From: Clavelina lepadiformis
Lineage: Eukaryota; Chordata; Ascidiacea; Aplousobranchia; Clavelinidae
DNA length: 64,000 nt
Assembly: GCF_947623445.1 (NCBI RefSeq)
Contig: NC_135242.1
Location: 3,410,001-3,474,000 of the forward strand
Direction: 5' to 3'
Positions within the stretch are counted from its first letter, which is position 1, and each line of letters begins with the position of its first letter. The position numbers and the translations under genes were made by a program. Shown piece by piece: positions 57,201 to 64,000 of this stretch. Below the pieces are notes generated by a model that was not told the origin of the DNA, did no database searches, and saw nothing but the letters and a program-made list of their open reading frames with translations.

Positions 57201-60200
57201 AATTAGTCAACTACCCAGAAAATTAAATATTCATGTAGTAGAATAGTAGATCACTCACCTCGGGCATTACTTCAATGACTCGGCCCTAAAAACATTGTTA
57301 GATAAGTCACAGCCTATTTGATATTTTGAGTTTCGAGCAAAAGTAACTCAACTTACCGGTTCTCCTGGTGCACCGGGTTTGCCAGGCAATCCATTCTTTC
57401 CGGCTAAACCCTGGAAGAAAATAAACAAATGAAAAAACTCGCTGTGAGGAGGTTTTGTCTGACGTCAAGCACATACCCTGGGCCCTATATCCCCTTGGGA
57501 TCCAGGTTGACCCCGTGGTCCCGTCACACTCCTTCCGTCCCTCCCATCTAGACCAGGCGGACCACGTTCGCCTCGATCACCCGGTTTACCCTGGAATGAA
57601 GGTACAAATAAATTAATGAACACAATACAAATTAATTAATTAGGTTAAAGCATTTGGGTAAACTGAGTTCTCGGACTGGTTAAGTGTCGAAAGTTTTCAT
57701 CAAAGTCTGTTAAAAACAAAGCTCCTGACTAACGTCTTGCCCCGGCTGTCCCGGTTGACCATCGACACCGGAAGGTCCACGTCCTCCTGGAACCCCGTCA
57801 TTTCCGGCTGGGCCAGGCTGTCCGGGAAGTCCCTAAACGGACATAATAGTTGTGATAAATTACTTGAAAGCCATGATAGGTCTGACATCCAGTGGTTTAA
57901 ATTTAGTTGCAATAAAACTTACTGGTTGTCCTGGTTCACCTTGAACACCGGGTCCGCCAGGTATCCCTCCAGCACCTTTCTGTCCCTTTCCGCCTTTGTC
58001 ACCGGAGGGTCCTTCATCTCCGACGTCACCTTTCTCCCCCTGTGGTCCCCTCTGGCCAATGGGTCCAGGTTGACCTCGTGGTCCCTAAAATGTGCAAATA
58101 GTGTTTATGTGGAGGGGGCGCATATGTACAAATATTCCTCTCATTTTATCTAAAATTGTAATTTATTTTACTGTAGTAGAAAACACCTGAAATGGAAACC
58201 TAACGTACCTCTGGTCCCTCGGGTCCTTCCACTCCAGGGAAACCCCTCTGGCCATCTTCACCCTGTAAGGTTTAGGATCAAAACTTACAGAGCAAACCCA
58301 ATTGCAGATAAAAAGGAGTACAGCCATCTAACCAACATGGCACTTTAAATGTGAAAGTTCAATCACCTTTTCTCCGTCTTCACCATTCCGTCCCGGGGTT
58401 CCTGGTTCGCCTTTGTCTCCCGTGTTCCCAGTCTCTCCTATGTCTCCTTTTTCACCCTGTTCTCCTTGCTCACCCTGCGGACCAACTTCTGGTGGTGGGG
58501 GTTCTTCATACTAAAAACATCGCAGAAAAGTTTTACAAAAATTGCACAAGTCATCTGCATAGTACTGTTACAAAAAGGTAACGAACCGTGTGGATGGTTT
58601 CCGTGATACCGGGCTCCCCGGGACTTCCGGTTTCACCCTATTGGACGAAAGTGGAGAGTTAGATGTACATTTTCTGAAACAAGCTCATTTCATGGCAACA
58701 CTTGAACGTCTAAAATGAACAAACCTTCTCCCCTACTCCTCCTTCCTCTCCCTTTGACCCAGTCTCACCTGGTTCACCCTGGGAAGACAAAGTTACAAAC
58801 TTACTCCAGTACGACAGGAATAGAAAGTTCGGGAGTAATATTATCAAGTACAGGAAACAGATAACAAAGAAAAGCGCCACCATTGATCATAATTGAGCTA
58901 AGGTGTTTCTGATATCAAGTAATGATGCAACATAAGCAGGTTGCTTACCTTTGGTCCAGCTTGCCCGGGGGTTCCTCGTACACCTACATCGCCGATGTCC
59001 CCTTTTAATCCGTCCCTACCATCCCGTCCTGGAGGACCCTGGTCCCCCTGGTCCCCTTTTATCCCCCTCTCAGCGGCGGGACCTTGCGGACCTTCGTCAC
59101 CTCGTGGTCCCGGAAATCCCCTGGCACCTTCAGCGCCGTTGACACCATCGAGTCCCTGGTAATTATTGCAATAAGCGATCGATACCAAGCGTGCCGTAAA
59201 TGTTCTTCATTTTCTGAACTTACCGGCGCACCATCAGTTCCAGGCGTACCTGGTTCGCCTTGGGCTCCAGCTTCACCCTTGAGAAAGAGAAAATAATTTT
59301 TTAGCAAACATCTTTTGCAAATTATGACACGGTGTAAAGCTTAACAGAAGTCATGGTAAGACTAAGACCAGCAGGATGCAACCGGAACCTTTTGCCCTTT
59401 TTCACCGGGTTCCCCGTCTGCTCCTGGTTCCCCATCTGCCCCGTCTTCTCCATCGTTTCCTGGTGGTCCAGGCTCTCCGTGTTCACCCTGCAGTCCTTGA
59501 TCCCCGGTTTCACCCGTCATGCCTTTTTGACCCTGTTCACCCCCGTCCCCTTTCTCTCCGTCCTTCCCAGCTTTTCCCATTTGACCTTTTTCACCGGGTT
59601 CGCCCTTGAGAAAATTAAAAGAAAATTACGACAAACTCGGATATGAATTGCGAAATCAATTTTGCAGAGTGTATGCAGAAATGTACGAGTGAAAACATAC
59701 TGGCGGACCAGGTGGTCCGGAGACGTCTGACGCTGGTCCTTCTGGTCCTTCTTCGCCCGGCTCTCCACGCTCACCCTGAGTTAAAACACCAGCGAATGAG
59801 CCACTTGGCCAGTAAATTATTGTAACAAAACCATGAAATCCATGGACTTGTTTGTGAAACAAAATTGTCTCCAAACCGATGCAAAAGCACATTGTCTAGT
59901 CACTAGTGTGTTGTGCAAGGCATTTCCACATAGCTCCACGTGTCTGCAGCTGATTGATAACGGAAATTACGAAGCGCATGACGTAACGTTCTAGGGACAT
60001 GGCAACAAATGGTCATTCTTACTTCCCATGCTTGGGGGAAGGACCGTGTCTACTGTTTAAAGTGATTTATATGAAATTGGCGAGTTCTTAGGTTAACATC
60101 GAATAACGTGAATTAAACTATCTTGGGCGATATAAATAAGACAGTGTTCTTGCTGAAGCAGAAAATGACCCTTTGGACGAGTACAATCTCGCAACGTATG

Positions 60201-63200
60201 TTTTACCTTATCACCAGGAGTCCCTGGTTCGCCTGGCTCCCCGGATGGTCCACGCGATCCTGGCGGTCCCTGGGGACCTTCGTCACCCCTTAGGCCAACT
60301 TCACCGGTTTCTCCCTATGCAGAAGAAATGACAGTAATATATAAATAATGATTTGATGCAAGTAAACGCACAAGTAATGCGAGTAATTACGAATACATGA
60401 ATTACTGAAAGTTCATTTGCATTTTGTACATTGCAAAGTTAACGAGATAAAAATGACGTAATACTCGCCCTCTATTGCGTCACAATTACGCAACAAAACG
60501 AGCGATTTTTACCTTTTCTCCGCTCTCGCCCCGTTCTCCGTCGTCTCCCTGCAACAGAGAGAGGAAAATTTAGAAATCAATGTGATGCAGCATCAGTAAA
60601 TTTATTTTAAAGCTTTTCACCGCCAAATGTTTAGGATACCCACCGGAGGCCCGGGTTCACCATCGCGACCCGCATTTCCTTTCATCCCGGGTTCCCCGTC
60701 GTTTCCGTCAATTCCCGGCCGTCCATCTGACCCCGGTTCCCCCTAAAAATAAACGGATTAAGAATTAAAGTAATCAACGTAATCATAGACCTGTTGTCAC
60801 CTAATTCGAAAATAATAACAGCTTCACATGTAAGTTATACGTTGACGTTTGTTATGACATGACAGATGAAGCAATGAAACCTTTCTATTACAAAAGGCAT
60901 CGTGCCGCAACCTTTTAGAAAGATCGGTTGCATACGTGGTAAAACTTGAAAAAATAAGACAAAAATTATGATAGCAAAAGCCAAAGTAAACGCAATAATC
61001 ACGTTCGTAAAGGCGAGAAAACGGAATACAGCAAAAAAGTAATCTTAGCAAACATATTCTGCATTCTGGGAGGTCACTGACAGCGGGTGGCTTTGGTTTG
61101 AAGTGACCGTTTCTCCGGTAAATGCGTTTTCACACGTCTCGTCGACAGACCATGACGCCTTGTCAAGATTTCAAAGTTTAAGCATCAACAAACTTAAGCT
61201 TTTAAGCTGGTTTTTAAATAAAAAGCCGGTTATGCAACCCCCTTCCTCCCCACAAAGCATTTCGCCCAAATGTGCAAATATTAGCTCAATACAGTCTAGA
61301 CTTATTAAGAGATCAACGCTATTGCTTATCGGGCTGAAAGCTGGAATCTGCAGATCGCAGGAAAACCTCCCAGAGTTTGAAAACTCTGATCAAAAATTTC
61401 TTGTTGGATTAATGCAGCCGACTTTACAAACAAAACATCACAGAACGCAAAGAAAAACGGGGCGGGCTTAAAAACAGAATCTTCGTTTCGAAAGCTTGTT
61501 AAAATCCTAAGAATTATTGCTTACCTTCTGCCCCAAATCTCCATCTTTTCCCGCGTCACCCTTGACTCCCTGGAGGAATAATGTCATAATCAAAGGTAAT
61601 CTGTGACTTAAACGATTGTGATGTCTGACGTCACGATGTAATGTTAGTTTAGAGCTTACATATTTAAATAATACTTCAACAGTAGGTGATTTAAGAGCTG
61701 TAGAGCCACTTTAAAAGAATTTAAAAGATAAAAAATTACTTACTGCGCTTCCGGCCACCCCTCTTGCTCCAGGCGCTCCCTTCAAGAAAATTAAAAAAAT
61801 TAAAGAGGAAGAAATATTTTAAAAGAAGCGGATCACAACACCAACCTCTGCCCCGGCTTCGCCTTTCTCGCCCGCTGGACCCTGTTCCCCTCCTTCCCCG
61901 GGTTCTCCTTTCAACCCCGGTGCCCCTGGTTCACCCTGAAGATATTGACGGATCTTGGTTACGAAGTTTTTTTACGGAGGAACAACAAAAATCTAAGGGA
62001 GTGTGTTTAAGACGTAAAAAAACTGAAAACGAAATCCAATGCTCACATCCTTTCCGTCCATTCCGTTTATCCCATCTTGTCCGTTTTCCCCCTTATTCCC
62101 CTGTGTATAGAAAATAACTTTTCACTGATGTCTATCTTTCAATCGTCCGAGTTGCTTCATAGCAAAAGAGTGGAACTGTACCGCATTGGTGCAAAGCCCA
62201 TAATGGTACTTTCATTGCGCAACAGTGGACGCTTATTTTTCAAAATCAAAAAAGTCAACTCACACGGGATTCGAACCCAAACGTTTACCTTTTCCCCTGG
62301 AGGTCCAGCTGGGCAAACACATTCTTCCGCTTCTACAACCCGGGAAATACCCCCTGGCCGCTTTTCATTGGGGTTGGTTATTCTTGTGTCGTTTCCTTTG
62401 TAACCACCTGGGTTGTCCGGGTTAAAATTGGGAACATCAAAGCCAATGATCTCTTCGTCAACTTCGGGGGTTGTGGGTGATCCAGCCTGTAAAATTAGAA
62501 AGCGGATAAAGCTCATTTTTTAACCGTTTTGCCAATTCTTATAGATTGGACTTTTTATTGAATGGGTTGAAAGTTAACAATGTTGCCGTTTGATGTATAC
62601 TTGTGATTTTAATGGATCATCTTGGTTACAATCAATATTGGTTTTGATAACGCGGAGTAATGCGTAAAATATCCTACCTGTTTTGTTGTGGTTTCGATCT
62701 CAGGTGGAAGATCTCCGAAGGGATAATCCTCATCCGGTTCTGAAGGTTGCCTGTAAAAATGAAGCAATCATTACAGACAAAAATTCAAAAAATATCGTGA
62801 TTGCTTTCTTATTTCCCAATCTTTATATTACTTTATTCAACAGCAAACGCGACCGAAAGAAAACTTACGATTCTAATAAGATGTTTATGTCAAGATGTTA
62901 GATGTTAAGACGTTTGGTTACCAGGAAATAAACGCAAACGTCACAGATTTGGACAAGATAGGACGTCACAGTGACTCACGGGGTAGTTTCTTTTGACGTT
63001 GTTGTCTGGACTGGTGTCGTGACCTCTGTGGTTGTGACCTCGGGGGTCGTGACCTTAGGAGTCGTGACCTCTATGGTGGTTGTTTCTTCCGTTGTGGTGA
63101 CGTTAAAGTCATTTCTTCCAAATATGGGTGGACACTGTCAAATACGACTTCGATTGGTTATCTACCTGTGACGTAACCTATCACGTCATCATAACGTCAA

Positions 63201-63668
63201 GCACTCACGTCTTCAGCTTGTTTTCCTGGAAGCTCGCAGCATCTTAGCTCCTCGTAATCAGCGGATTCCGTCTCGCAGTACAACCTCATCGACTGGATTT
63301 CAAACTGAAATTTTAAAACAGCGACAGTTTTAGCGCTAGGTATGGAAACTGAGGTAACAATACGCGAGAAGCGGAAAATGCCAGTAAAAGTTTGGAAGTA
63401 AGAATGGGTCATCAGGGATTAAAGTAACCTTCCGCGAAAATGATTACGAAATAAACCAAGCGGCAAGCTCGAAAAATCTGCTAGAACTATACCAACTTGC
63501 CGGCTTGGACAAAAGCCTATGACGTCATCGTATGAGCTCACCTCGGCGGGGGCTTCCCTTTTCGTCCTCCCCAAGTAGGTTCTTCCCCCAATGTCTATCT
63601 CGTTCGCTTTTTGTCTCATTTTCTTGGTTCCCACTTTGTCGCAGTCGATGAACAAAGTCACCGAACCA
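54261..63668 (-). CDS. FACIT-type collagen alpha chain, 5' end outside the window
   Basis: Extracellular matrix collagen. Thirty-seven exons are seen, about 1340 residues. From the 5' side they are 63542-63668, 63209-63304, 62980-63134, 62678-62750, 62289-62486, 62047-62100, then many small Gly-X-Y exons, to 55010-55399, 54604-54829 and 54261-54475. Many lengths are multiples of 9 (27, 36, 45, 54, 99, 108, 162, 216). The first two exons encode the end of a thrombospondin N-terminal-like (TSPN/laminin G) domain: [18 protein letters not shown] and [21 protein letters not shown] Thr-rich segment follows, then [10 protein letters not shown] and interrupted triple helices. A helical non-collagenous break ([20 protein letters not shown]) lies before the last helices. 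The C-terminus has GTCDVSECY, the G-x-C-x4-C motif of FACIT collagens, and ends NFKGPPPG. Type IX-like is the best guess. The signal peptide and first TSPN exons must lie beyond 64000. Confidence 0.88.
62985..63095 (-). repeat. Coding tandem repeat, VTTP/EVTT segment of the collagen
   Basis: Within one collagen exon, about five degenerate copies of GAGGTCACGACY-like units encode [20 protein letters not shown]. The Thr-rich stretch sits between the TSPN domain and the first helix and is likely O-glycosylated. Such short in-frame repeats often vary in copy number. Confidence 0.75.
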
Positions 63669-64000
63669 CTGCATGAAGAATTGAATTTGAAACTTTCAGC
63701 ATAAAACAAGTATTATGGCAATATTCTGGGTGTATGAATTACAATGGTACCAACCGCTACAAACTGCTCAGAAGTAAGCAAATAACCATTTTCAAAAAAC
63801 TAAAACAAGATAACATAGTCCGTGAGGTGATCACGAAATACTTTTCACGCCGAACGGGAAAAAACAGAGTCGGCAACAAATCAGAACAAATCAGAGTATT
63901 TCATTAGTTTCGCACCAAAAAAAGGAGTTTGTTGGCTTGGTGATATATCAACAATAGACTTTCAAAATGGCGTCGCGAAAATCGCAGTAACAATGTTATT
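63669..64000. other. Right edge, probably collagen intron
   Basis: No exon with splice sites is seen. Because the collagen frame enters at 63668 through an acceptor (CATGCAG, then TGG), this stretch is read as intron leading to upstream exons outside the window. Confidence 0.5.

Noticed and set aside
54287-59825. Many plus-strand and alternate-frame ORFs rich in Pro and Gly across the collagen
   Set aside because: They are antisense or shifted readings of the Gly-X-Y exons and run through the collagen introns without splice signals.

Overview
The window is eukaryotic, AT-rich and intron-rich. Most introns are about 80-900 bp, and the genes are animal ones: a nicotinic receptor subunit, a FACIT-type collagen, two-CBM14 chitinases, ATRAID, TMEM161 and a plakin-repeat protein. 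Gene spacing, compact introns and many small MITEs suggest an invertebrate chordate, most likely a tunicate (ascidian). That is inference; nothing in the sequence names the species.

Layout, left to right. 1-5.6 kb: a small basic protein with a PP1-docking motif (minus) and MPP10 of the U3 snoRNP (minus). 5.6-10.1 kb: intergenic DNA with a MITE. 10.1-23.3 kb: two tandem GH18 chitinases (plus), each with 14 coding exons and two C-terminal chitin-binding domains; the second carries a hAT-like insertion in an intron. 24.0-30.3 kb: a plakin-repeat gene (plus) that appears to start from either of two alternative first exons, each encoding a membrane anchor; three tRNA-Ala(AGC) genes lie antisense between them. 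30.8-34.0 kb: a non-alpha nicotinic acetylcholine receptor subunit (minus). 35.2-40.7 kb: mitochondrial RNA polymerase POLRMT (minus, 11 exons). 44.2-45.7 kb: TMEM161 (minus). 48.4-53.4 kb: FIS1, TDP1 and ATRAID (all plus). 54.3 kb to the right edge: a FACIT-type collagen (minus, 37 exons seen, 5' end outside the window).

The genes do not form one pathway. Two are mitochondrial (POLRMT, FIS1), one is nucleolar (MPP10), one is DNA repair (TDP1), and several act at the membrane or in the matrix. The chitinases are clear tandem paralogues with matching exon phases throughout.

The most unusual features are the membrane-anchored plakin-repeat protein with interchangeable anchor exons, a TDP1 with an N-terminal PBZ-like zinc finger that lacks one ligand, and two MITE families whose copies keep inverted repeats and, in one copy each, target-site duplications. 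All exon models were built by eye from splice signals, phase and family similarity; no search or alignment was run.
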